This document shows positions 1-10,437 of a stretch of 64,000 nucleotides of DNA, piece by piece; position 1 is the stretch's first letter, and every line of letters starts with the position of its first letter. A model generated the notes under the pieces. The model ran no database searches. It saw only the letters and a program-made list of their open reading frames with translations, and had not been told where the DNA came from. Location: NCBI GenBank assembly GCA_030267965.1, contig BRYA01000092.1, positions 8,537-72,536 of the forward strand. The letters are read 5' to 3'. The position numbers were made by a program, and so were the translations under genes. The stretch comes from Triparma columacea (lineage: Eukaryota; Sar; Bolidophyceae; Parmales; Triparmaceae).

Positions 1-669
1 ACGAATACTATTTGCGCATATGCGTCGCCGCTGCTGCCGCAATATTCTTCTAATTGCTCAGGAGTCGACATCCCCGAGGAAGTTGGGCTAGGCTGTTGTG
101 TCCTCCTTCCTCCCTCCCTCCCCCCCCCCACCGTATCCTCCCTCCCCAACAATCCCTCCTCCGCCCTCGCTTTCTATACAATCCTCACCTTCTTTCGTCC
201 TTATCCACTCCGCTTCAGTGTCCCAAGTCCCTGCAAAGAGTTCTCGAAATGTGCCTGCCCTGCTCTAAAGCTCTCACAATCACACAGGCGATCAAAATCG
301 TTAAGGTGTGGGGTAATAAGTAAAGAATAGCAGCAGTGCAAAGAAGAATGTAATTGTAACTCGTCGAGCCACAATAAGCCAAGAGAAAAGTAAGGTTGAG
401 AACAAGCTGGACAAAGTTTGGACCTTGATAATCTGATAATTAGTCTATCTTTTTCATTTATGGACCGCAACAAGTTCTGGCCTTCACGTGGCGCGGTCTG
501 GGCAACGGACATTCATTCTAGGATAGAGTGAATCCGGCGGCGCGGCAGATAATTGTTTGTACTTTCTATCTTAACGAGTCGTCTATTTACTTAATTCTAC
601 TCCCCGGATTAGTGTTTCTGTCTTGATCGCGACGAGTTGTGGCATTCACGAGCAGATAGTCCCGCAGCT
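1..669. other. No gene seen (downstream flank)
   Basis: This stretch lies beyond the stop codon of the START-like gene on the minus strand. It has a C-rich run near 120-130 and only short open frames that start at non-ATG codons and show no recognisable protein. It may hold the 3' untranslated region of that gene. I see nothing else in it. Confidence 0.5.
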
Positions 670-3600
670 CTAGCTTACAACAGGAATTACTCTTTCAGTT
701 TCAGGTAGGTTTTTTTGGGGGGTTTGGATTAGTTTCGGGAGTTGCTTTTTAGACCGTTGAACAGAGCGTCTTGAAGATTCTTTTTTTCTCGCAGCTGCAG
801 TGGGAATATAGCGAACAGGAATCCTATGTCTTATAATTGAGAACCTTTGATACTAGTGTCAGTTACATGGTCAATTGAATGCGAATGCGCTGAGTCCTAA
901 ACTTACCATGGCTGATTTTCATAGACCCATCGCTCCCAATTCTCTTCAACCCAGTTTTGGACTTCAATTTCAATAGAAAGCCAGTAATGCTTGCTCTGAG
1001 AAAAGATTAAATCAGCTAATGATTGGAAGAGGGGGACTAGAGTTAGACTTCAGTTGCCTTCGGGGGAATTATCTTGCTCATATCTTTCATCGCGTTCTTA
1101 CCTTTACTGCTTTCTTGCCTTGCTGCCCTGAAGCTTTGAACTAATAAGTCTTTACCTCTCTTCAAACTGAAGAATGTGTTCAAATATTGCCTATTGATTG
1201 AGAACATGAGTACGATGAAACAAATCAATGTTGGAACGGTGACGAGAAGAGCAGATCTTTTAGCTCTGCTAAGTATTACTGGGTCGCTTTCTTGATTTTC
1301 ATACAGGAGAATTGCTATTGGAAGACTTATTGTTGTAAGTACAACACCAAAAATCCAACTGAGTCCTCCCATCTTATGATGATTGGATTTCATGGGGGGG
1401 GACTAAGTTAGACTTCAGTTGCCTTTGGGGTATTATCTTGCTCATATCTTTCATTGCGTTCTTACCTCATTTGGATGCCTCAAGTGGACAATCGATGTGA
1501 AGTCCGCAACAATTTTAACAGCAACTCGAATAATGAAACTTGTGGCAATCGCTAAAAACCCTTCTAACGGTAGCCAATAAATGAAGTCGTCTCGAACAAT
1601 TTTGATCGTCAAGAACAAACCAAGGTCAATACCAATGTAACTGAAAGCCCATTTCTGACCCAATAGTCCCAGTAGTACGATTGTTGTGCACTTTATCAAC
1701 AGCATGCCTGCTGAGAAGAACATCATCATTATGAAGACAAAGGTTCTTCTGCTGGCCTTAGCAGGAACATAACCATAAAAATGGGGTGTCTGGATTCTAC
1801 GGTTGGGATCTGTATCCCAATCGTAGCTGATCGATGCGCTTATAAACCCTGTTGACAGTGCAGAAACAACCAGGGATATTGCTGCTCCTGTATGCACTGT
1901 TTCGTCGGCGCTGAGTGTTGTCAATGCCATAATTTGTATGATCACTGAAGGGATTGCTTCTGCAAATAACTCAATCCCTTTAATGTAGGTCATCTCAGCC
2001 ATTGTCTCCAGTGTCTGTTGAGCTTCCATGCGGACTCCTTTTGCTACCCTGTAAGCATCAACTGCGGGCTTAAAGCCAAGCAAAATTGGAACCGATTCTT
2101 TAAGAACTCTAAAAGCTCCTAACTTCCTGTTCTGTATCCAAACAATCAGTAGTTGAAGGATAACAGAAGTAGCAAGTGAAATTATAGATGCCTGAAAGTA
2201 CACTTGCTGGGTTTCTGTTGTGAAGAACATGTGTGTGACATATAGGTCAGTCACCAAATCTGGGACGAGAGGAGCGGAGCATAGATTGTGTCGTGTGTAA
2301 GTGGATGACGCTAACGTCCTCGTCGCTACACTTAGAGTTCACCCGTTCTTACCTGTCATACTTGATGCAGCACCGACTGCAACCCTAGCCTTCACTCCCC
2401 ACCTCACATCCCCTACAAGCTTATAACCAATCTTTGTTAACATAGGCCTGAAGAACTTAATCTCCGAGTCTACTTGCTGCAGCGCCGGAAACTGGTGTAT
2501 CCACTCGTCTATCGCGGCCTGCGCTGTCAGAGTGGTGGCAAGACTTATCGCTAGGCTCTTTCCTATAGCCCTTCCTTCCTCCTTACTCAGTCCTTCCGCT
2601 CTCCCATCTACCGTAGCAATTTGGTTGAGCTTGTTTTCAACGACAGCAACTAAGACAGCTTCCATCCAGTCAAACTTTTTGACCAATTCGGATATCGGCG
2701 AACTGAAAGAAATGAATTCTTTCACAGTGTCTTCTTTTTTGACTCGTTTGCTCCTCTCGTTGACCCTCCATATGAGCTCTTCTCCAAGCATGTGCGCATC
2801 CTCATCGTGGATATTTTCTGAAGCCAAGAAATTAATGAAATAGGAAGCTGCCCTTGTCGTATAGAATAGGGCCTTAATTAGACTTCTTGCTGCAGCCTTG
2901 CTGCTCACAGTAAAGCCTAATTCTAGGTTACAAACGAAGGTAACCATGGTCCTCTTGCTGTCTACTTTGGTGAACTTCAACGCTGAAAGTTCAGTTCCTT
3001 CGTGGGTTTTAATGGCAAGTGTCAATGTAGAATCTCTCCTGCTCGCTCTTGAACTGAAACTCCTTTTCAAACCAAACCCTAAGCCTGACCATGTTTTTGA
3101 TGTCCGTTCAAGTTTTTGTCGGGGGTCGGTAGTAATAACATATTCCCCGTTCCGTGTTCGGATGAGCTTCTTTGTAGAACAGTATTCTCTATCGTGATGA
3201 ATGACATGATGTGCAGAATATAAATTTTCGATCTTTCTCACGTGGATCTCATAGTCACCAGCTCTGCTTTCTACCTCAATCTCATCTCCCACACACAAAA
3301 TCTCATTGGAGCGATTTTCAATGTCCCAGAAAAAGGCAACCGTTTCCTCAAGCGATGCCTTGATATTTACGATACTGCGTTGAATTCAATGCCGAGTAAA
3401 GATGATGTGCGAGATTAGATTTGCGTGTGCGTGTGTGAATGTTAGAATGAGAAGCGAGTATATTACTTAAAATATAATGCAGCAAAGATAACGCGCAAAC
3501 CACGAAGACCTCATCTCCAAAGCATCTCTCAATACTTACGTCTTGCCCCATATTTTCCCTTCCCCTAGGCTTTTTATCCATGTCTGTGAATAATCCGAAC

Positions 3601-6600
3601 CTGAACTTGTTTTCTTTGCATCTTTACGATCTGCAAATCTCATTTGGAGTGCCTCTGATTCACCTTGTGGGACAAGGGCTTGAAATTTCTCTATCCAGAA
3701 TTTCCTCTTGGACATATCTACTTCGGTGCTTTTGTCAAGAGTTCTCCGTAGATTTATTATAGGGTGCATTGATGCTACTATTGATTGACGCATTAAGATG
3801 GATGATAATTCCAATTTACCGTCGATTACAGTAGTAAAGGTCGCACGGGTTTGGTGAGTAGGACCGATCTTTGGCAGAGCTTCGAAGAGCCACACAGCGG
3901 TGAAATCGACTTGTACAGCATTCTTGCTTTTCTCAATGATTTCATTCAGCTCATTTGTTGTTTCGTAAATTATCCACGCCTTTCCTCTTTCTCCACCGCT
4001 TTCTTCTTTGAACCAAATTACCTTGCACCGGGCCTCACGATTTGAAAATCCGGGGAGGCCCAAGTTGATCAACCGGTAGTAAAGTTGTGAGTGCTCATTG
4101 ACTGTCTTTATGTGTTGCATAATCACTCTCTTTTTCTTCAAGCTTCCAAGTCTTTTCTTCGTGTCTTTTTTGAATTCGTAAGCTACACACTCCTCAACAC
4201 TAGCGTCAACTACGGTTGTAGCCATGGCTTTGGCTATGCTCTCCCCCCCCTCGTTTGTGTGCACAGAATGTTGGATCCTGCATTTCCAGTCTGGACTCTT
4301 TAGCTCTCTCATCTTAGTCTGGTATTTGCATCTATGGAAGAAGTCTTGCCCTCTCTTTATTGTGCCTTTCTCTGCAACAGTGTAGTTTTGGGGAATATTC
4401 TTGATTTTGTTGGCCAAAGACGCCAGAGTGCAAGTGTCGATCTCTTTGCTCCGCTGAAGCGTATTTTTTAGATCATTCAAAGAGTTAAGGCTTTCTGGTA
4501 CCTTCAAATTCATCATCCTTGTAGGAATATTGCCTCCTACGTCAAAGAACTGGACTAACCGCAGTTTACACTGTGGGACTCCAGCAACTCTTTCGATGTT
4601 AGTCGCAGTAAAGAGACCTTTAGATAAGCCTCTGGTTGTTCTTCCAATACTGCCACCATAGTCAACTTCGTCTGATATGGGGACCCACGCCACAGAGACA
4701 GTGTCATTATCAATTTTCCTCCAGATCATCTTGTTGACAAACTCCCGGTTGCGAAGGGGGAAGGGAAACCTCTTGACAGTGGCAAGAGTGATTTCATTCT
4801 CTCTATTATTATATCCATCTTTTCTTATGTTGCTCAGCCTTGCAATGTTTCTTTCTTTGTGATGCTTCATCCATCTTTCTCTGCTGCAGTAACTAAACAT
4901 CCATGCAGCAGCCTCTTCTGCTGAGCAATCAGCTACCCCTTCGGCCCTTCCCCAAGCGATTCTTGTTTGTCTACCTCGTAGATCTTTTCTCTGAGACTTG
5001 GAACTAATCTCCATCTGCACTCCTTCGTATGGTGAGTCCAAGTGCTTCCATTCCGTCCTTAATCCAAAAATGTTATCGAATTCATTAAAGACCTGCGACG
5101 AGCATAGCAAGTGAAAAATCGGTTGCAATGGGGATTTAGAGTCGTAAGTCCAGGCTTAAACTTCATAACACTCACACCCATCAATTATGGGAGCTGATTC
5201 TCCTTGCCTGAACATATGTTCAATCTCACCTCCTTCTGGTCCTTCTCGAGCTCGAAGCCTTCCTTAATTCTGCTAGCCAGCACCTCTCTGACTTCGGCGT
5301 CCACAGCATCAGCTTTTCTCTTATACTTTTCCTGGACAAGGTTGGCGTGATAGAAAACTTGATACTTGGCGACTCGCGATATTATGGGCTTGGGAACGTT
5401 TTTCTTCACGTTGATAATCTGAATCCGGGTGTACTGACATACGCTTGGGGCCAACGCGGTGAGGATGTGAATCCCAGACGTTCGGACCTTTTCGAACGAG
5501 CCCTTTGGGAGGCCACCGAGATTGTGAGGCCCATACTCGCTCAAAGGCACAAACCCAACCATGTACGTACGTCTGCCGTGTCTCGGCTTGAGCTCCTTCC
5601 AAGCGAACCACATTTCGAAGAGGCGATTCTTAGCTGGAAAGTGAATCCCGACGCGGAAGTGCAGGCTTCTACTACCACGGACATTCTTCACAAGCCAGGG
5701 CAATGATCCGTTCTCATGTAACTGCCTCCGGGCTCGCTCATTAGTGTGTAAGGTGAAAACTTCCGCTAGCATTCCCTCGGCAGACTTATCTACTGTTACC
5801 CTGAAGCCTGCGTGGTAAATGTTATCATCAAACCACATGAATTTATCGATGCCTTCCTTCAAACTTCCCTTCAGCCTCTTCCCCTTTTCCGTGAGATTTT
5901 TTTCCAAATTGGCAACACTTTCGAGCATCTGGCTCTCCTTAACCGTCAGAGGAGGAGATGAGGGCATAATGACGTCCACAAAATGCTTCTTTTTTCTCTC
6001 GTCAATGATGTCGCCTTGGTGAAAGCATTGCGCGACTTCTAATTTTAAGATCGAAGTCAATGAAGTATGCACTGCGAATCCGATAGTATATTTATTATTA
6101 GAGTTAGAAATGTCGTGGGGGGTGGAAGGGGGGTCAAGGAATGGAACGTTTGGATGAAGTTGCTTGTAACGCGCGTAATGCCTCACCTTCGCTGATGTTC
6201 ACTTTGTTTTTGCCTGTGTCGCTTGTGGTGTCTGTGCTGCCTATGCTAGACAACCCTATCCTGCTCATTTTACTACTGGACGGCTTGAAGCGATCCATGA
6301 AAGTAGCTGCGATGAGAGTGAACGTTCAAAAGTGGGTAAGAAAAGTCGCGTTGGGATGCCGCTAGGGATGCCGCGTTGATTTCGTTAAATGCTCACATCT
6401 TGAGAATAAGGTGCTTTTCTGCGACAATTCCTCTGGATCGTTGGGGCCTTGACTTTCTCTCATTTCAACTGCCAAAGTCCCTATTAAGGTCATGGCTGTC
6501 TGTCCGACTGTATGAGCGAAGCGGAGCGGAATTATATTTGTATGGGTAAATTAGAATTTGATGCGGAGGCAATGGCTAAGGGAGTTCAATTCTCATTCGC

Positions 6601-8198
6601 CCTCCTACTCTTACATTCATGCTTGGTTGCCCTAAGCTCTCCATCAATTTTTCCTGTTTGAGAGGAAAACGTACCCCGAAAAGATTTGCGATCGATGTTA
6701 GTTAGAATGGACGGGATCCTCATGGGCGAGTGCGTCCGGCAATGTTTACGTCGCCCTCCTGTCCGCCCGTACGTACCTCTTTGAACCTTGCTTACACTCA
6801 CACCTTTGCTAATTTCAACGAGTTTCTTCAAAGCGTCATCAGAAAGTTTGGTTTCGTCCGAAGGCGTAATCTTCAAGGACTTGTAATCATCGGTGGACTG
6901 CAATGGGCGAAGCGAAGTGAGCGAAGCGAAGCGAAGCGAAGCGATCGCAAAAAGGGGATGAGTTCGAGGAGACATTGTGCGTCAAATTCATCAATTGTCA
7001 GGATGGCGTTGCCGGGTGAGCCTCTTCCGACGTCCTTAGTGGGCTTGATTTATGAAAGGCCCTCGACCGCAGGGATTTTGCGGCGCAAGTATGTGTTTAG
7101 ATACTTCTGTATCTGTGCATTAAACCCTTAGCCTATCCTTACCTCGAGGCGCAATTCGAGAAGGTACTAAAGAAGGGCAGGGGGCAAGGGTTAGAAAAGG
7201 GCAGGGGCGATATAATTAGGGACATAATGTTTGAGTGTGAGAGTCATATGAGAACCCAAACATCCTCGCCATGCACAATTCTCACCTCAACAAATTTTCC
7301 GCGGATCACTTCGTGCTGCCAATAAACCTTTCTCATTGTCTCTTGGTGGTCCTCCTGGAGAGTGTAGCGCTTGAAAATGCAGTTGTTGGTTGTGTCGCCT
7401 TGCGTTGACTAACCATGAGAAGCAAAGCATGAAAACGAATGGGAGAAGGTGAGAGTGAGGAGGAAGATGCAAAGGAGGGAGAACGAAGCGATGTCCTATG
7501 TCCATATGATACATCACGGCAAGAAATGGTACACGCCCGTTAAAAGACACAAGCTGTCAGATAATCTTCATCTCACCTCGTTGAAGAGCATTCCCACAAC
7601 TTCGGATGGAACCTCGTGAATGATTTCAGCTAGCTCAAGCCTCTTGATGTTTGAGTTTTCAGAGTTATCTAACAGTATCACACTATTGGTGGTGCCATCG
7701 GTGAGTGTCTCCACAAGCAGGTTGTGTTCCTTGTCTGTTCTAGCGTAACCAAGGAAGGGTGTTGGCTTCTGTTTCTGAGCGGGGGAGAGAGCGAGGCGAC
7801 GACCGAAAGATTAATTTAGAGTTGCTGTTTGACTCGTTACTTCGCCCCCCCCCCCGGTCCAATCTCACCTCCAACGACATTCCAACCTCGTCTTTTCGCA
7901 ACCTCTTCTTTGTTACGAGCATGGTCTTGTCGTCATTGCTGTAGCTCGTATCTCCGCTTGGCGCATTGTTGTTTACTGTGCGAATAAATGAATCGATTTC
8001 GTCCAGAGCGGCCTCAGGATTGGCCGCGTTGTCGGCGGTGATACTATTCGCACTGGTGGCCTTTAGAGTGGCCTCCAGAATCTCAATTTTTTTGGTAAGC
8101 GCAGCGTTCAATGTGTCGCGCTCTAGAATCTCAGCTCTCAGCTTTTCCCTCTCCTCAATGGTGAAAATCGCATCAGCGTCGGCATCTGCATCGGACAT
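670..8198 (-). CDS. Multi-START-like domain membrane protein, 15 exons (about 1914 aa)
   Basis: Exons, 5' to 3' on the minus strand: 8198-7869, 7774-7577, 7408-7286, 7166-7143, 6897-6777, 6653-6615, 6507-6397, 6240-6187, 6071-5230, 5092-3540, 3374-2353, 2259-1466, 1372-1102, 1015-907, 823-670. The joins keep frame, sum to a multiple of three and follow the paralogue at 56251-64000 almost throughout. The N-terminus is a short coiled coil (about residues 10-60). Then come START-like modules, one with the characteristic EEAAAWMF and FPFPLRNREFV segments and one with VAFFWDIENR. About six membrane segments occupy roughly residues 1480-1820, before a basic tail. START-like folds bind lipids or other hydrophobic ligands; here the ligand and membrane are unknown. 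Family assignment is by recognised motifs. An alternative in-frame ATG lies at 8291. The weakest join is the intron 6396-6241 (see findings). Confidence 0.8.
1016..1101 (-). repeat. Intron 13 of the START-like gene, copy of intron 12
   Basis: This 86-nt intron (donor GTAAGAACGC, acceptor ATTAG, phase 1) aligns over almost its whole length with the 93-nt intron at 1373-1465. In the first 34 bases only one differs. A 16-base block (CAACTGAAGTCTAACT) and the CCAATCAT near the 3' end are identical. Splicing it out joins SSK to ADLIFSQSKHYW, which matches the paralogue. Read-through would stop after 18 further residues. Confidence 0.85.
1373..1465 (-). repeat. Intron 12 of the START-like gene, copy of intron 13
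   Basis: This 93-nt phase 0 intron has donor GTAAGAACGC and acceptor CATAAG. It is a near-identical sister of the intron at 1016-1101 in the same gene. Removing it joins HPNE to MGGLSWIFG, the order seen in the paralogue (HPNEVGGLYWLFG). The small differences are substitutions and a few single-base or short indels. Confidence 0.85.
6907..6947. repeat. (GCGAA)n tract inside an intron
   Basis: An imperfect GCGAA pentamer array (GAAGCGAAGTGAGCGAAGCG and onward) lies just upstream, on the minus strand, of the acceptor at 6898-6900. On the minus strand it reads as a run of CTTCG units before CATTGCAG. Single copies of the same motif precede many other acceptors in the window. Confidence 0.7.
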
Positions 8199-9455
8199 CG
8201 GGGTGCTGCGATGGATGTGAGCGACGCTTGTGTGAGTTGTAGTTTTGACGTAACAGAGCCCGACGATCTTCATGGATAAGGGCGCATCCATGCTACGAAA
8301 GGAGTTTTTGGATATGGGCTATAAATGACTCTGCATCAACGGAATAATACACGGATTGCGATTTATTGCCCTACTTTGGACCATCACTCACCTTATGGGC
8401 ATATGGTGAGGGAGGTTCACTCGCTGTGAAGGTCAAATTACACTGTGTTCGATCAATGAGGCGATAAGGCAGTTTTCCAACAGTTTCCTAGATTTTATGC
8501 TTCAATGGAGAAAATGCAGTGCGCGTTACTCCCAAATAGAGATGAAGTGCTTTGTCTAGCTTATTGGAGTTCACGTGTGGGTCAAAGAGAGAGAAAGGTA
8601 GCCTGGGGTGTGGAGGACGTGGTTCCTGTTAGTTAGGGTCGTGGCCCAATTTGAGATACTTTTACGATCTCAGAATTTTGTTATGAAAATACCCTGCGAA
8701 ATCGCCGTTTAATAATAAAAATCTAGCGATAATGGGAAAACATTACCACGACATGTGGAGGAACCAGCGTGGCTTCGGCCGAGCGTAGAACTCTTCAGCC
8801 CCTCGTCAAAAAAAAATATCACTTTTGACTGACTTTCTTCATTTTTTCTATCACTTATTGTATAAATTAATATCTAATTCAATTACCATTTATAATGTTT
8901 TGATTTTGTTTAATTCAAAATTGAATATTTCTTGAATTATAGTTTTATTTCTTCGTGTCTTTTAGTAGTTTAAGGACTCTTTTGTTTTTCACATATGATG
9001 AATGTATCTTCAATAGAATTTTTGAAAAATAAATAATCTATTGAATAGGAATTTTTAATATAAATTTTTGTCTTAGATTTTAGAAAATTTGTTAATTCCA
9101 TTAGATATATTTTGAATCATATTAAAATCTTTGATATGCTTTAAATTGGTAGAAACGCTAGTTTGAGCCGTGTAAATTTTTTTGATCATTTTGTACACAT
9201 TTTCTGACAATATCAGCAACAACACAAGAGCATTAACAGTTGTCTGCGTTCTATTTTTGGTCTTTGACAGTCACAAAAGTCACTCGAAAGAAACGTTTAC
9301 TCCTCGGAAGTTGTTAGTTTTCAACACTCCCACCAAACTTACCTCTCGTCTCCTCCCAAAATCTCCAACTTGTGACGACTTTGTCGCTAACAGACTTAAT
9401 TTCCCTATTCTGTGTTTTTCCTCCTGTCTCTGTCTACTCATTCTATCAGTTCACT
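8199..9455. other. Intergenic region with an AT-rich island
   Basis: This is the shared upstream region of the divergent START-like gene (-) and TPR-like gene (+). From about 8812 to 9180 base composition changes abruptly to strongly AT-rich, unlike the flanks. The only open frame seen there is a 38-codon minus-strand one near 9080-9190, which I do not recognise. It could be a promoter or spacer, or a piece of organellar DNA; no homology was recognised. Confidence 0.5.
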
Positions 9456-10344
9456 ATGACACCTCTTCTGTATATCCTTCCCCCCTTCCTCCTCCTCTGC
9501 ACCACAACTTATGCATTATCCCTCTCCAATCCAAGTGCAGAAACTTATCGGTCCGCTTACGACGAGTTTGTTTTCAATCACAACCCTAAGAATGCCTTAG
9601 CCCTTTATGACTCACTACCACCTTCTCCCTACCTTTGGCAGCGTGGGCTTGCAGCTTATTGTGCCGGGGAGTATCTTACTGCGGTCGAGCAATTTCGCTT
9701 CGACAAGAAGGTAAAGAATTGGCCTTTCGCTTTTCGCCTAATCTTCTCCCCTTTTCCCACTTGTCCACACGCTCACTCATTTACTCCCCCTCTTTCTTCA
9801 GATCAATGGAAACGATGGGGAGGAATCACTATGGGAGTTCGCATCTTCGTCCAAGGCGGCTCCTAATTCTGGCGCGTCGTTTCTGTCTGCCCTGCCCGTC
9901 TCGTCTCGTGATTCTCGTCGTGTGGTGCGTGACTCGGTGGCCTTGTATCGGGACTACATTTCAAGCAAATCTGGGAGGGATCGGGAAAGAATTCTTGTGG
10001 ATTTCCTGAGCTCTTTCAATGGGGAGAGTGAGAAGGATATATTTTACGCTGATATGTACCTTGGCCTCCTGCTTGATTCGACGGGTTCAGACTCTGGTTC
10101 TCTTACTAGGTGAGAATGGAAAAGAAAAGATAGCGGAGGGCTTTTACCTTACGTCATTAAATAACGGTTTCTGTGGCTCACCGCTCGCTGCTCACGCCTC
10201 GCTACTGCTTACCTTAGTCACAGTTACTACTCCTCGGCCCTCGCCACATCCTACGCCAAAGCTTCGCTGGCACAGTTTCGCTCAAGGAGCACCAAGGGCG
10301 ATTTCATGGTGTCCGTGGTTGAGAACATAGTCCTCCGCCAGTGA
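9456..10344 (+). CDS. TPR-like protein with signal peptide (227 aa)
   Basis: Three exons: 9456-9710, 9802-10109 and 10224-10344, with phases 0 and 2 that close in frame. The start ATG gives a hydrophobic leader (MTPLLYILPPFLLLC, ending TTTYA), so the protein probably enters the secretory route or a secondary plastid. The core YLWQRGLAAYCAGEYLTAVEQ followed by FRFDKK, and later FYADMYLGLLLDS, matches my memory of a conserved plant and algal TPR-like family of unknown biochemical role. The conserved pattern there is WQRG, then Y.G.Y..A.EQFR.D, then FYA.LY.GL. The last exon ends in an amphipathic helix. No catalytic residues are evident, so it is probably a protein-interaction factor. Confidence 0.7.
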
Positions 10345-10437
10345 TCTAACAAGAAACAATTTTTGGTTCACCAAACGCAAAAACCTCCCTAAACTTTTTA
10401 CCCCAACCCTATTCCCCCCCTCTTATCCCCCCCCCAC

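Noticed and set aside
1043..1101. C-terminal end GKNAMKDMSKIIPPKATEV for the START-like protein
   Set aside because: It is read-through of intron 13. Splicing restores SKHYWLSIEIEVQNWVEENW and the RRKES-type tail shared with the paralogue.
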